From an uncultured Pelagibacteraceae bacterium (GTDB lineage: Bacteria > Pseudomonadota > Alphaproteobacteria > Pelagibacterales > Pelagibacteraceae): DNA of 64,000 bases. Location of the stretch: positions 35,712 to 99,711 of the forward strand of contig CACITE010000003.1 in the NCBI GenBank assembly GCA_902589505.1, given 5' to 3'. Within the stretch, counting starts at the first letter, position 1, and each line of letters starts with the position of its first letter. Both the position numbers and the translations under genes were made by a program. The notes beneath the pieces are model-generated. The model was not told where the DNA came from and did not search any database. It saw nothing but the letters and a program-made list of their open reading frames with translations. This document shows positions 16,082 to 25,842 of this stretch, one piece after another.

Positions 16082-16600
16082 TCAATATTTAAAATTTAAT
16101 TCACCATTTAATACACTATCTGGATTTAAATCTAAACAAAAAATTTGGTATTTATCGAAATAATCAATTATTGCGCTATAACTTGAACTTTTGTTGTTCA
16201 CGAATTTTAGAAATTTGTGTAAAAAATCTGTTTTTGATTTAAGGTCCATATCCTTATATTTTTCACAATTTAATAAAATAGAGTAAAAAGTTTTTACTAA
16301 AAACCTCATATTTTTATTTAATGTAGTATCACTAAATCCTATTTCTCGCATGTTTAACTCGATTTTTTTAAATACCAAATCAAATACATCTTGATAAAAA
16401 ATCTTATAAATTTTATTTTTTTCGTATTGCTTAATTTTAATAAATATAAATGAAATATGAATAAAAATTAGATGAATTCGATTTTGAAATGTATCAATTA
16501 AATCAAATTTAGTGTAAAATATGTTACATCTGCATAAAGAAAGTATATTATTATATAATAGATTTTTATTTTGATTTGTTGGTTTAGTATATTTTAGCAT
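16082..16600 (-). CDS. Ubiquinol-cytochrome c chaperone family protein (CBP3-like)
   Basis: The 172-residue protein matches the CBP3/UQCC1 chaperone pattern: LYNNILSLCRCNIFYTKFDL followed by a DTFQNRIHLIFIHISFIFIK helix, FYQDVFDLVFKKIELNMREI and a FSDTTLNKNMRFLVKTFYS segment. In mitochondria the family assists cytochrome b and bc1 complex assembly. In alphaproteobacteria this gene usually sits between bamE and yceD-rpmF; here yceD is absent. Its ATG abuts the bamE ATG with no intervening base (CATATG). Confidence 0.72.
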   Translation of the reverse strand: MLKYTKPTNQNKNLLYNNILSLCRCNIFYTKFDLIDTFQNRIHLIFIHISFIFIKIKQYEKNKIYKIFYQDVFDLVFKKIELNMREIGFSDTTLNKNMRFLVKTFYSILLNCEKYKDMDLKSKTDFLHKFLKFVNNKSSSYSAIIDYFDKYQIFCLDLNPDSVLNGELNFKY

Positions 16601-17050
16601 ATGAAAAAAATTACTTTATTAGTACTCGCTTTATTTTTAATTACTAGTTGTCAACGTAATGAATTAGTTAAAACACATGGGATATCATACTTAGAAAAAA
16701 GGGAAAAGCTAATAATAGTAAATAAATCTAACAAAAATGACGTGTTGGAAATATTTGGAACACCTTCCACCAAAGGTATGACGGATGACAATTTGTGGAT
16801 TTATATAGAACGAACTATTACCAGAGGAAAACTGCTTAAATTTGGAAGAAATTACCTTAAAAAAAATAATGCTTTGGTATTAGAGTTTAATAAATATGGC
16901 ATACTTGTGAAAAAAGATTTTTATAATAGAGATAAAATGAATAAAGTTTCTTTTGCTAAAGATATAACTGAAAATGAAATAAGAAGAGAAAATTTTATTT
17001 ATAGTTTTTTATCAAGCGTTAGACAAAAAATGTTAACAAAAAAGAAATAA
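16601..17050 (+). CDS. bamE: Outer-membrane assembly lipoprotein BamE/SmpA
   Basis: BamE is the small lipoprotein of the BAM complex that inserts beta-barrel proteins. The 149-residue protein has a signal peptide and lipobox (LALFLITSC, Cys17), then the BamE fold: LIIVNKSNKNDVLEIFGTPS, a DDNLWIYIERTI strand and LVLEFNKYGILVKKDFY. It is divergent from the bc1 chaperone gene with zero spacing and converges on hppA (2-bp gap). Its promoter must lie inside the opposing gene. Confidence 0.9.
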   Translation: MKKITLLVLALFLITSCQRNELVKTHGISYLEKREKLIIVNKSNKNDVLEIFGTPSTKGMTDDNLWIYIERTITRGKLLKFGRNYLKKNNALVLEFNKYGILVKKDFYNRDKMNKVSFAKDITENEIRRENFIYSFLSSVRQKMLTKKK

Positions 17051-17052
17051 AA

Positions 17053-19146
17053 CTAGTGAGCAATAACTGCCAAAAGTAATAAAGCTACTATATTAGTTAT
17101 TTTAATCATTGGATTAACTGCCGGACCTGCTGTGTCTTTATACGGATCACCTACAGTATCACCAGTAACTGCTGCTTTGTGAGCTTCAGATCCCTTTCCA
17201 CCAAACTTACCATCTTCTATATATTTCTTAGCATTGTCCCACGCGCCACCGCCAGCAGTCATTGAAATTGCAACAAATAGACCCGTTATAATAACTCCAA
17301 GGAGCATTGCTCCTACTGAAGATAAAGCTGCTTCCATTCCTGCTATGGAAAAAATAACAAAATACAAAATTATTGGCGATAAAACTGGTAACAAAGAAGG
17401 AATTATCATTTCTTTAATTGCAGCCTTCGTAAGCAAGTCAACTAATCTACCATAATCAGGTTTTCTTTTTCTTTTCATAATTCCCGGTATTTTTTTAAAT
17501 TGTCTTCTTACCTCAATTACTACAGCTCCACCCGCTCTTCCAACTGCTTGCATAGACATAGAACCAAATAAATATGGTAACATTCCTCCAAATAATAAAC
17601 CTACAACAACATATGGATTTGAAAGATCAAAGTTAACAGAGATATTCTCTAACGAGGAGCCGCTTACCTGTGAAAAAAATTTTATGTCTTCGGTGTAAGC
17701 AGCAAATAAAACTAAAGCTCCTAAACCAGCCGATCCTATAGCATAACCTTTTGTAACAGCTTTTGTTGTATTTCCAACAGCATCTAAAGCATCTGTCGTT
17801 TTTCTAACATTTTTTGGTAAATTTGACATTTCAGCAATACCTCCAGCATTATCAGTAACTGGACCATAAGCATCTAGAGCTACTACCATACCAGCTAAAG
17901 CTAACATTGTTGTCACTGAAATAGCTATTCCATATAAACCTGCTATATGATTTGTAAAAAGTATCCCAGCTACAATTATTAATGCAGGCAAAGCTGTAGC
18001 TTCAAGAGAAACAGCTAAACCTTGTATAACATTAGTGCCATGACCTGTTGTTGAAGATTTTGCAACGCTTATAACTGGTCTAAATTTTGTTCCAGTATAA
18101 TATTCTGTAACCCAAATAATAAGACCAGTAATTATTAATCCGGTAATTCCACACAAATAAAGTCCAAATCCACTGAACTCTGAGTTAGTAGATTGAAAAT
18201 TACTATCCATTCCAATAATTTTTTCAGTAATTGGATATAATATAATTACTGAAAAAACAGCAGTAGCTATAAAACCTTTGTACAAAGCGTTCATTATATT
18301 TTTGCTACCACCTAAGCGAACAAAAAAAGTACCTGCTATTGAGGTTAAAATGCAAGATCCACCTATAGCAAGTGGATAAATCATCATGTTTAAATTATCT
18401 ACAAAATATATAGAAGATAAAACCATAGTGGCAACAATTGTAACTGCGTAAGTTTCAAAAAGATCAGCAGCCATTCCTGCGCAGTCACCAACATTATCAC
18501 CAACATTATCAGCTATAACAGCAGGATTTCTGGGATCGTCTTCTGGTATACCTGCTTCTACTTTTCCAACTAAATCAGCGCCGACATCAGCTCCTTTTGT
18601 AAAAATTCCACCACCCAATCTAGCAAAAATTGAAATTAAAGAAGCGCCAAATCCTAATCCAACTAATGCATTTATAATTTCACGATTATCAATATTTAAT
18701 TTCAGCAAAACAAAGTAATAAACCGCAATGGATAATAAAGCTAATCCAGCTACCAACATCCCGGTAACAGCTCCAGATTTAAAACCTATATTAAGTCCTG
18801 ATGCTAAGCCTTTTCTAGAAGCTTCTGCTGTTCTTACGTTTGCTTGAACTGACACAAGCATACCGACATAACCAGCAGCTCCAGATAAAAAAGCACCAAT
18901 AAAATATCCAAGTCCAACCCAATAACCCAATGAAAAAGTTATAATTACAAAAATAATACCGCCAACAACAGCTATAGTTTTGTATTGACGGTTAAGATAA
19001 GCTCTAGCACCTTCTTGGATAGCATTAGCTATTTCTTGCATTTTTAAATTTCCAGGACTAGCAGATAAGATTTGTTTACCAACTACATAACCATAAAGTA
19101 TTGCCAGCAAGCCTGCTGCTATAATTAAGTAAAGTACACTAGTCAT
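17053..19146 (-). CDS. hppA: Membrane-bound proton-translocating pyrophosphatase
   Basis: This enzyme couples pyrophosphate hydrolysis to proton export. The 697-residue protein has about 16 transmembrane helices. The pyrophosphate/Mg site is [20 protein letters not shown] and [18 protein letters not shown]; late motifs DNAGGIAEM and [19 protein letters not shown] complete it. The [20 protein letters not shown] segment carries Lys where K+-dependent forms carry Ala, indicating the K+-independent, H+-pumping class. It stands alone with its own 92-bp upstream region after nusB. Such pumps are common in SAR11 and conserve energy from biosynthetic pyrophosphate. Confidence 0.97.
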   Translation of the reverse strand: MTSVLYLIIAAGLLAILYGYVVGKQILSASPGNLKMQEIANAIQEGARAYLNRQYKTIAVVGGIIFVIITFSLGYWVGLGYFIGAFLSGAAGYVGMLVSVQANVRTAEASRKGLASGLNIGFKSGAVTGMLVAGLALLSIAVYYFVLLKLNIDNREIINALVGLGFGASLISIFARLGGGIFTKGADVGADLVGKVEAGIPEDDPRNPAVIADNVGDNVGDCAGMAADLFETYAVTIVATMVLSSIYFVDNLNMMIYPLAIGGSCILTSIAGTFFVRLGGSKNIMNALYKGFIATAVFSVIILYPITEKIIGMDSNFQSTNSEFSGFGLYLCGITGLIITGLIIWVTEYYTGTKFRPVISVAKSSTTGHGTNVIQGLAVSLEATALPALIIVAGILFTNHIAGLYGIAISVTTMLALAGMVVALDAYGPVTDNAGGIAEMSNLPKNVRKTTDALDAVGNTTKAVTKGYAIGSAGLGALVLFAAYTEDIKFFSQVSGSSLENISVNFDLSNPYVVVGLLFGGMLPYLFGSMSMQAVGRAGGAVVIEVRRQFKKIPGIMKRKRKPDYGRLVDLLTKAAIKEMIIPSLLPVLSPIILYFVIFSIAGMEAALSSVGAMLLGVIITGLFVAISMTAGGGAWDNAKKYIEDGKFGGKGSEAHKAAVTGDTVGDPYKDTAGPAVNPMIKITNIVALLLLAVIAH

Positions 19147-19238
19147 ATATATTAATTAAACTTGATTAAAAAAAACGCAAAATGCCAAAAAAATGAATAA
19201 AACGCAACAACAATTTAATATAAAAGTGTTGATATATA

Positions 19239-19625
19239 CTATTTATTATCATTAATACGGCTTAACTTAGAAGCTTTATCCAATATTGCATTTAAAAAGT
19301 TTTTCTGGGATCCTTGCACGAAAAAGTCTGATACTTTTAAGTATTCAGCAATTATAACTTTAATTGGTGTTTTATGCATAAACATAAACTCATAAATTGC
19401 AGCCATAATCATTAATTTTATCAATAATTCCGTCTTATTGTCGTTAATATCATTTTTTAACTCCTTATCCAGTAAATTTTGAATTAAATCTTTTCTTTCT
19501 ATAGTTCCCTTAACTACATCCTTAATAAATTTCTTATATTTATGTTTATTAAAAACTATTTCTGAATCTTTATTTAAATAATAGCTATATAATTTTTGAA
19601 TTACAATTACTCTAGGATTCTCCAT
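19239..19625 (-). CDS. nusB: Transcription antitermination factor NusB
   Basis: NusB binds boxA RNA with NusE to prevent premature termination, mainly in rRNA operons. The 128-residue protein is all-helical, with PRVIVIQKLYSYYLN at the N terminus (RNA-binding face), ELLIKLMIMAAIYEFMFM and TPIKVIIAEYLKVSDFF, then FLNAILDKASK at the end. It lies 13 bp downstream of ribH, the standard ribH-nusB pair. thiL, often next in proteobacteria, is not here; hppA follows. Confidence 0.93.
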   Translation of the reverse strand: MENPRVIVIQKLYSYYLNKDSEIVFNKHKYKKFIKDVVKGTIERKDLIQNLLDKELKNDINDNKTELLIKLMIMAAIYEFMFMHKTPIKVIIAEYLKVSDFFVQGSQKNFLNAILDKASKLSRINDNK

Positions 19626-19638
19626 AACTTTACTTCGA

Positions 19639-20046
19639 TTATTTAAAAATTTTCAAAACAGAAATTGCAGCTTTTGCAGCTTCTCCACCTTTGTCTTTTT
19701 CTTTAACGTTTGATCTTTCAAGAGCTTGTTTAATGTTTAGACAAGTTATTATTCCATTTCCTATAGGTTTGCTGTGATAAATCGATAAAAATGATAATGA
19801 ATTAATTGTAGATTTAGAAATGAATTCAAAATGTGGTGTTTTTCCTTTTATAACGCAACCAAGAGCAATGAAAGCATCGTACTTATTTATATATTTTGCA
19901 ATTACTACAGGTATTTCAAAAATACCAGGAACAATAATTTTTTTATATGTTTTGAATCCATTTTTTTTCAAAACATTATTTGCTCCTTTAAATAATTGAT
20001 TTAAAACTTTTGGATAGTAGTTTGCTGCGACAATGCAAATTTTCAT
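19639..20046 (-). CDS. ribH: 6,7-dimethyl-8-ribityllumazine synthase
   Basis: RibH condenses the ribityl-aminopyrimidine with dihydroxybutanone phosphate. The 135-residue product has ICIVAANYYPKVLNQLFKGA, VPGIFEIPVVIAKY, FIALGCVIKGKTPHFEFISK with the catalytic-site His region, and GNGIITCLNIKQALERS. It overlaps ribBX by 4 bp and precedes nusB. Confidence 0.96.
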   Translation of the reverse strand: MKICIVAANYYPKVLNQLFKGANNVLKKNGFKTYKKIIVPGIFEIPVVIAKYINKYDAFIALGCVIKGKTPHFEFISKSTINSLSFLSIYHSKPIGNGIITCLNIKQALERSNVKEKDKGGEAAKAAISVLKIFK

Positions 20047-21146
20047 TTAATAATTTCCTGTTTAGTTATTTTAATTCCATAACCGTCTAAACCAACTACT
20101 TTCTTAGTTGATCTAGTAACTAATATCATGTTTTTAATCTTTAATGCTTTAATAATTTGCGCACCTATTCCATAGTTTCTAATCAATTTATCTTGCCCGC
20201 TATTATAAAATTTTTTACTTTTGTAACCTTTTAATGTCTCAGAAACAGATTTTAAATTAGTATCTCTAATAAAAACTAGCACACAATCTTTATATTTTTT
20301 GAAATATTTTATTGTATTATTAAATGAATTAGGAAGTTTTTCTCCCATTAAATAGTTTTTTACTATATTTGATGAAATCACTCTAACTCTAGGATTTTTA
20401 TTGCTACCAATTTTTCCTTTTATTAGAGCAAAGTTTTCTGATCCATCTAATAAATTCTCAAAAATCTTAATATGGTAGTTTTGCTCTTTAATTTTAATAG
20501 ATGACGTTTTTTTTAATTTTATTAATTTTTCTCGATTTAATCTGTAGGCTATTAAATCATCAATTTTTCCAATTTTTAATTTATGTTTTTTAGCAAAATT
20601 AAATAACTGTTTTCCCCTAGCCATTGTTCCATCATTATTCATTATTTCGCATATAACAGCAGATGTGCCGCAATTAGATAATTTTGATACATCAACAGAG
20701 GCCTCGGTATGTCCTGCTCTAACCAATACCCCTCCATTTTTTGACACTAAAGGAAAAACATGACCGGGTGATACTATATCTCTTTGTGTCACATTTTTTT
20801 TAATTGCGGTTTTGATTGTCACTTCCCTGTCGTGCACGGATATTCCAGTTGATATTCCTTTTTTAGCATCTATAGAAACGGTAAAAGCGGTCTGAGTTCG
20901 TGAGTCGTTAATTGGAGACATCAATGATAAATTCAATTTATTTACCTGGGACTGTGTAAGAGCCAAACAAACAAGACCTCTGCCATACTTTGTCATGAAA
21001 TTAATTGATTTAGCAGTAACTTTAGTTGCTGGAATTATGAGATCGCCTTCATTTTCTCTACCTTCATCATCTACTAATATAAACATTTTACCGCGCTTGG
21101 CATCGTGTAAAATTTTAGAAATTTTTGAAAAGTTATTTTTTTTCAT
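20043..21146 (-). CDS. ribBX: DHBP synthase with degenerate GTP cyclohydrolase II domain (RibBX type)
   Basis: Residues 1-205 are a complete 3,4-dihydroxy-2-butanone-4-phosphate synthase: FILVDDEGRENEGDLIIPA, DSRTQTAFTVSID, STGISVHDREVTI, SPGHVFPLVSKNGGVLVRAG and HTEASVDVSKL. Residues 230-365 resemble GTP cyclohydrolase II (RVISS, IGAQIIKALKIKNMILV, GLDGYGIKI). They lack the three zinc cysteines of the CxxDxxxxxRCDC block and the RxEGRGIG loop. This matches the hybrid RibBX form described in proteobacteria, whose second domain has no cyclohydrolase activity. An active RibA should therefore be encoded elsewhere. It overlaps ribE by 14 bp and ribH by 4 bp. Confidence 0.9.
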   Translation of the reverse strand: MKKNNFSKISKILHDAKRGKMFILVDDEGRENEGDLIIPATKVTAKSINFMTKYGRGLVCLALTQSQVNKLNLSLMSPINDSRTQTAFTVSIDAKKGISTGISVHDREVTIKTAIKKNVTQRDIVSPGHVFPLVSKNGGVLVRAGHTEASVDVSKLSNCGTSAVICEIMNNDGTMARGKQLFNFAKKHKLKIGKIDDLIAYRLNREKLIKLKKTSSIKIKEQNYHIKIFENLLDGSENFALIKGKIGSNKNPRVRVISSNIVKNYLMGEKLPNSFNNTIKYFKKYKDCVLVFIRDTNLKSVSETLKGYKSKKFYNSGQDKLIRNYGIGAQIIKALKIKNMILVTRSTKKVVGLDGYGIKITKQEIIK

Positions 21147-21726
21147 TTAAAAATTTTTTAATATATTTTCCTAAAACGTCAAATTCAATATTAACAATAT
21201 CACCTTTTTTAAGATAAATTAAATTAGTTAATTTTAAAGTGTGGGGGATTATTACAATTTGAAATTCATTTTTTAAAATTCTCGAAATAGTTAAAGATAC
21301 ACCATTAATTGATATAGAGCCTTTGTGAACAATATATTTTTTATATCTAGGATTTATTGAAAAATTTATGAACCATGATTTGCCAAAAGTAACAATTTTT
21401 TTAACTTTGCTAGTAGTGTCTACATGACCTTGTACAAAATGACCTGATATGCGGTCATTAAACTTTAAAGATTTTTCTAAATTAACTAAATTTTCTTTTT
21501 TTAATTGTCTAAAATTACTTATTTTCAAAGTTTCCTTTGAGACATAAAAAGTTGAAATATTTTTATATATTTTTTCTAAAGTAAGACACACTCCTGAACA
21601 TGAAACTGATGATCCAATTTCACTCTTACTAAATTTAATTGGAGAAATAATCTGTAAAATACAGTTATTATTTTTTTTATGAATTTTTTTAATCCTGCCG
21701 GTATATTTAATAATTCCGCTAAACAT
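21133..21726 (-). CDS. ribE: Riboflavin synthase alpha subunit
   Basis: Riboflavin synthase dismutates two lumazine molecules to riboflavin. The 197-residue protein contains two lumazine-binding barrels: [15 protein letters not shown] with GSSVSCSGVCLTLE in the first, and SGHFVQGHVDTTSKVK with GSISINGVSLTISR in the second. The start overlaps the ribD stop as TAATG, and the end overlaps ribBX. Confidence 0.96.
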   Translation of the reverse strand: MFSGIIKYTGRIKKIHKKNNNCILQIISPIKFSKSEIGSSVSCSGVCLTLEKIYKNISTFYVSKETLKISNFRQLKKENLVNLEKSLKFNDRISGHFVQGHVDTTSKVKKIVTFGKSWFINFSINPRYKKYIVHKGSISINGVSLTISRILKNEFQIVIIPHTLKLTNLIYLKKGDIVNIEFDVLGKYIKKFLNEKK

Positions 21727-22829
21727 TATTTTAATTCGTAAGAATGAAGCTTGTCTCCTAAAAGATTAACTTTTGAATAAGTGCTTTTTTTATTTTTAAA
21801 AAATAATTGCATATTTTTTTTAAAACTCAAGCTTCCATTTTTACCAATTTTATTACTTGAGATAAAAATATGAAAAATATCAAACAAATTCCTTTTTAAA
21901 AATCCAGTGATTAAATTAACTCCAGATTCTACTAATACTCTGGCAAAACCCAACGATTTAATTTTTATTAAAACATTTTCTAAGTCAAAGTTTCCATCTA
22001 CATTCGTTTTAGCTTTAATAAGTTTGATTTTATGTTTTTTTAGTATGTTAATTTTTTTCTTATTTGAATTAATGAAAAAAATTATTGTTTTATATTTATA
22101 AGAAGATTTAACAATATTAGAACTTGTTGATAGATTTAGGTGTTTATCAAGAATAATTCTTGTAGGAGATTTACTTTCAAGTCCTAAAATCCTACAAGTG
22201 AGTTCGGGATTATCTTTTTTAACAGTGTTATAACTTGTAAGCACACAGTCATGGTAGCTTCGCAAAAGGTGGGCTCGGCCTCTTGATAATTCGTTAGTTA
22301 TCCATTTATTTTTTGAATTATATGTATATAAATCCTTTGAAATTGCAATTTTACCGCTAACATATGGTAATAATTCTTGTTTAAACTTATAATAACTTCT
22401 ATAAAATTTTTTAACTTCAGAGTCCAGGATTCCAATTTTTACTTTTATTTTGCTTTTTTTAAATTGTTTTGTGCTTTTGTTAAAAGATCTTGGGTCAGGA
22501 TCTTTAATTGAAAAAAATACTTTCTTAATTTTTTTTTTTATAATTTTATTCGTACAAGGTGAAGTTTTTCCATAATGAGAGCAAGGTTCAAGTGTAACAT
22601 ATAATTCAGAATTGTTGAGATTGCTTTTACATAAGTTAATCGCATTGGATTCAGCGTGAGGTCTTCCTCCTTTTTGTGTAAATCCAGAAGTAATAATATG
22701 ATCTTTTCTAACAATTACACATCCAACCGCTGGATTTTGCTTTGTGTTTCCTAATGATTTTTGAGCCTGCTGTAGTGCAAGACTCATGTAGTATGAATGT
22801 TTCGTGTATTTATTCTGATTTGTAAACAT
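21726..22829 (-). CDS. ribD: Bifunctional riboflavin deaminase/reductase RibD
   Basis: RibD deaminates the pyrimidine intermediate, then reduces its ribosyl side chain. The deaminase zinc site is in [11 protein letters not shown] and [16 protein letters not shown] (about residues 50-85). The NADPH-dependent reductase occupies about residues 150-367, with [24 protein letters not shown] and [16 protein letters not shown]. It overlaps the 3' end of nrdR by 20 bp in another frame; the conserved N-terminal helix [11 protein letters not shown] starts at residue 13, so the upstream ATG is plausible. Confidence 0.95.
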   Translation of the reverse strand: MFTNQNKYTKHSYYMSLALQQAQKSLGNTKQNPAVGCVIVRKDHIITSGFTQKGGRPHAESNAINLCKSNLNNSELYVTLEPCSHYGKTSPCTNKIIKKKIKKVFFSIKDPDPRSFNKSTKQFKKSKIKVKIGILDSEVKKFYRSYYKFKQELLPYVSGKIAISKDLYTYNSKNKWITNELSRGRAHLLRSYHDCVLTSYNTVKKDNPELTCRILGLESKSPTRIILDKHLNLSTSSNIVKSSYKYKTIIFFINSNKKKINILKKHKIKLIKAKTNVDGNFDLENVLIKIKSLGFARVLVESGVNLITGFLKRNLFDIFHIFISSNKIGKNGSLSFKKNMQLFFKNKKSTYSKVNLLGDKLHSYELK

Positions 22830-23274
22830 TCAAGTTGCCAATAAACTGTTCAAAATCTTTGGCTTCCTTAAAATTTTTATAAACTGAAGCAAAACGAACA
22901 TATGCTACTTGATCTAAATTAGCGAGACCTTCCATTATGAATTTTCCAATTGTAGCTGTTGGTATATCATTTTCACCTAGCCCTTCTAAATTTCTTACGA
23001 TTTTGGAAATAAATTTTTCAATAGCTTCACTGTCAATAGGTCTTTTTCTCAACGAAATATTTATAGATTTTGCAATTTTGTCTCTATCGAAAGGTTCTTT
23101 ATGTCCATTGTTTTTAATTACAGTTAATTCTCTAAATTGAACTCTTTCAAAAGTTGTGAATCTTTCTTTTCTTGGACAACCACATACTCTTCTTCTTCTT
23201 ATCGCGCTGCCATCTTCTGTTGGACGAGAATCGACGACAGATGTATCTTTCTCTCTACAAAATGGACACAACAT
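22810..23274 (-). CDS. nrdR: Transcriptional repressor NrdR
   Basis: NrdR senses ATP/dATP through an ATP-cone and represses ribonucleotide reductase genes. The 154-residue protein has [17 protein letters not shown] and [20 protein letters not shown] in the N-terminal region, then the ATP-cone ([20 protein letters not shown]). Cys3 and Cys6 are present, but the second zinc knuckle reads CGCPRKERF (Cys31-x-Cys33) instead of the usual CxxC, with one extra residue. It lies 3 bp after glyA and overlaps ribD, matching the glyA-nrdR-rib order. Confidence 0.94.
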   Translation of the reverse strand: MLCPFCREKDTSVVDSRPTEDGSAIRRRRVCGCPRKERFTTFERVQFRELTVIKNNGHKEPFDRDKIAKSINISLRKRPIDSEAIEKFISKIVRNLEGLGENDIPTATIGKFIMEGLANLDQVAYVRFASVYKNFKEAKDFEQFIGNLNVYKSE

Positions 23275-23277
23275 AAA

Positions 23278-24594
23278 CTATTCCTTGATCAAGTGGTTAT
23301 AAATTGGAAATTTGGAGCAAAGTTCTACAACTTCTTTTTTTACTTCATTTTCAATTTTGCTATTGTCATCAGAGTTTTTTGATAATCCAACTATTACCTT
23401 TGTTATTAATTCTCCAACTTTTTTAAATTCATTTAATCCAAAACCTCTAGTAGTTGCAGCCTGAGAACCAAGTCTTATTCCAGAAGTAATAGTTGGTTTA
23501 GCTGTATCAAAAGGTATACCATTTTTATTACAAGTAATATTCGCTCTGCATAAGCTTGTTTCTGCATCTTTGCCAGTAACGTTAAAAGGTCGTAAATCTA
23601 CCAACATTAAATGTGTGTCGGTGCCTCCAGAAAATATTTTAAAACCATTATTTTTTAATGTTTCAGATAGAATTTTTGCATTATCAAGAACTGACTTTAT
23701 ATATTCTTTATAAGATGGTTGCAGAGCTTCATGGAAAGCAACCGCTTTTGCGGCTATTACGTGCATTAGAGGACCACCTTGATAACCAGGAAAAACAGCT
23801 GAATTAATTTTTTTAAAAATATCTTCTCGATTAGTTAAAATAATTCCACCTCTGCCACCTCTTAAAACTTTGTGAGTAGTAGAAGTAACAACATCAGCAT
23901 GTTCGATTGGATTTGGATACCCTTTCCCAGCAACTAACCCGGAAAAATGTGCCATATCTACCATTAAATAAGCATCAATTTTTTTTGCTATTTCTTTAAA
24001 TTTTTTAAAATCAATTATTCTAGAGTATGCACTTCCACCAGCAATAATAATTTTTGGTTTATGTTCCTGAGCCAATGATTCAACTTGATCATAATCTATT
24101 AATCCAGTTTCTTTATTAACATCATAATGAAATGAGTTAAGCCATTTTCCAGAAAGAGCAACTTTAGCTCCATGTGTTAAATGACCTCCTGAGTTTAAAC
24201 TCATACCAAGTATAGGGTCACCAGGTTTTAAAAGCGCTAGATATACTGCACCATTTGCTTGCGCACCAGAATGTGGTTGAACATTTGCAAATTTACAATC
24301 AAACAATTTTTTAACTCTTTCAAGAGCTAGTTCTTCGGCTTTATCGACAAACTCACAGCCACCATAATATCTTTTTGATGGATAGCCCTCAGCATATTTA
24401 TTTGTCATTACTGATCCTTGAGCATCAAGAACAGCTTTTGAAACTATATTTTCAGAAGCAATTAATTCTATATGTTCTTGTTGTCTTTTTAATTCAAGTT
24501 TTATTGAGCTGTATAAATCTGGGTCTGCACTAGATAAATTGCTATCAAAAAAATTCTGATAGCTGTTAGATGTATATTTGTTTAATTTTGACAT
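23278..24594 (-). CDS. glyA: Serine hydroxymethyltransferase
   Basis: GlyA interconverts serine and glycine using PLP and tetrahydrofolate, the central one-carbon reaction. The 438-residue enzyme has [58 protein letters not shown] and the PLP-lysine motif [15 protein letters not shown]. It follows rpiB by 2 bp and precedes nrdR by 3 bp. Methylene-THF released by the sarcosine oxidase encoded at 37424-42518 could feed this enzyme. Confidence 0.98.
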   Translation of the reverse strand: MSKLNKYTSNSYQNFFDSNLSSADPDLYSSIKLELKRQQEHIELIASENIVSKAVLDAQGSVMTNKYAEGYPSKRYYGGCEFVDKAEELALERVKKLFDCKFANVQPHSGAQANGAVYLALLKPGDPILGMSLNSGGHLTHGAKVALSGKWLNSFHYDVNKETGLIDYDQVESLAQEHKPKIIIAGGSAYSRIIDFKKFKEIAKKIDAYLMVDMAHFSGLVAGKGYPNPIEHADVVTSTTHKVLRGGRGGIILTNREDIFKKINSAVFPGYQGGPLMHVIAAKAVAFHEALQPSYKEYIKSVLDNAKILSETLKNNGFKIFSGGTDTHLMLVDLRPFNVTGKDAETSLCRANITCNKNGIPFDTAKPTITSGIRLGSQAATTRGFGLNEFKKVGELITKVIVGLSKNSDDNSKIENEVKKEVVELCSKFPIYNHLIKE

Positions 24595-24596
24595 TA

Positions 24597-25028
24597 TTAT
24601 ATTTTTTTAACTCTTCTTTGATGTCTGCCACCATCAAAATCTGTTTTTATAAATGCTGATACACATTTTAGTGCAACATTTCTTTTAGTCAATCTAGCAC
24701 CTATAGCCATTACGTTAGCATTATTGTGTCTTCGGCTTAGTTTTGTTGATTTTATATCGTAGCAAAGAGCAGCTCTGATATTTTTGTGCTTGTTAGCAGT
24801 CATATCCATTCCTATTCCTGACCCACAAACTAAGATACCTAATTGGTTATTTTGATTTTTCATTTTTTTTGATAATGAATGAGCATAATCTGGATAATCA
24901 ACTGATTCAGAGCTTTTTGTTCCTAGATCCAAAACTTTTTTCCTTTTTTTAATTAAAAACTTCTTAATACGTTCCTTTAAATTAAATCCAGCATGATCTG
25001 ATGCCAAAATTACTCTTTTTACTTTCAT
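24597..25028 (-). CDS. rpiB: Ribose-5-phosphate isomerase B
   Basis: RpiB interconverts ribose and ribulose 5-phosphate. The 143-residue protein has [50 protein letters not shown] with the catalytic Cys, and [16 protein letters not shown]. It is the promoter-proximal gene of the rpiB-glyA-nrdR-rib-nusB run; the 95 bp upstream (25029-25123) are extremely AT-rich and likely contain the promoter. Confidence 0.95.
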   Translation of the reverse strand: MKVKRVILASDHAGFNLKERIKKFLIKKRKKVLDLGTKSSESVDYPDYAHSLSKKMKNQNNQLGILVCGSGIGMDMTANKHKNIRAALCYDIKSTKLSRRHNNANVMAIGARLTKRNVALKCVSAFIKTDFDGGRHQRRVKKI

Positions 25029-25123
25029 ATTTACAATTATTGCACTGATAATGCTAAAATATAACTAAATATATATATTATAACAATTTATACCACAATA
25101 TTTTGATATAGATTTATAGAGAA

Positions 25124-25714
25124 TTAATTGAACTTATAATCAGTTAAACAAGCCACTAAATGGACTCTATTTTCCTCTCCTCCATTGAAGAAGTTATGAT
25201 ATTTAAGATTATTAGTAATATACACAGAGCCATCAGCCGGTAAATGTTTTGCTACATTTTCAATTACCATGATACATCCCGGGTTAGTAATTATTGGAAT
25301 ATGCAGTCGTGGCTCCGGATCTCTATGCCAGCTTAGTGTAGATCTTGGTTGTTTCAATAAAATTCTTACTCTACCAAGTTTAAACTTTTTTGAAAGCTTG
25401 TCATATACTTCTTTGAAGTAAGTATGTTCGAAATCTTTAACAAATTCTGTATAAGAGGATTCATTTATATTTTTGTCTCTTGAACTTTCTTTTCCAGTAT
25501 GATCAGGTTTTGTCCAATAAATACCTCTGGCATTATTTCCTTTAATTGAATCAGGATCTCCAGGTATTTGATTTAGACAAATAGCTCCAAAATTAGTTAC
25601 ACCACCGGCATCATCATATTTTTTTATCTCTAAAACTTCATTTAATGCTTTCTGAAGTTTTTGTGGATTGAATTTTAGATTCTGTACAGTATGAAAATCA
25701 TTAAATATATTCAT
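25124..25714 (-). CDS. Aspartyl/asparaginyl beta-hydroxylase-like 2OG-Fe(II) oxygenase
   Basis: The 196-residue protein shows the double-stranded beta-helix iron site of the family. WHRDPEPRLHIPIITNP gives His-x-Asp and the RLHIPI signature, GCIMVIEN follows, and LKYHNFFNGGEENRVHLVAC supplies the distal His and the 2-oxoglutarate-binding Arg. Members hydroxylate protein side chains or small molecules; the substrate cannot be inferred. There is no signal peptide. It is divergent from hemB with a 128-bp shared region containing a Fur-box-like site, so iron-linked control of an iron enzyme is possible. Confidence 0.8.
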   Translation of the reverse strand: MNIFNDFHTVQNLKFNPQKLQKALNEVLEIKKYDDAGGVTNFGAICLNQIPGDPDSIKGNNARGIYWTKPDHTGKESSRDKNINESSYTEFVKDFEHTYFKEVYDKLSKKFKLGRVRILLKQPRSTLSWHRDPEPRLHIPIITNPGCIMVIENVAKHLPADGSVYITNNLKYHNFFNGGEENRVHLVACLTDYKFN

Positions 25715-25776
25715 AAAATTAATTTATCAATTTATATACTATTTATAAGATTAAGAGTAGAGTTGATAGGTTGCTT

Positions 25777-25806
25777 TTGTCGCAATAGAATTTGTATTTG
25801 TAATAA
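25777..25806 (+). promoter_or_regulatory. Candidate hemB promoter
   Basis: TTGTCG (25777-25782), an 18-bp spacer and TAATAA (25801-25806) lie 37 bp upstream of the hemB ATG, so transcription would begin just ahead of the Fur-like box. Match quality is modest. Confidence 0.3.
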
Positions 25807-25826
25807 TATAAACTTTTAAAGCGAAA

Positions 25827-25841
25827 TGAGAATGATTATCA
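25827..25841 (+). promoter_or_regulatory. Fur-box-like operator at the hemB start
   Basis: TGAGAATGATTATCA matches the 7-1-7 Fur consensus (TGATAAT-n-ATTATCA) at 13 of 14 defined positions and ends one base before the hemB ATG at 25843. It would overlap the early transcribed region and ribosome-binding site. The match is seen; binding by Fur or another Fur-family regulator is inferred. Confidence 0.55.
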
Positions 25842-25842
25842 A

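Noticed and set aside
19147..23300. FMN riboswitch for the riboflavin genes
   Set aside because: The rib genes overlap or are separated by a few bases with no leader long enough for an RFN element.
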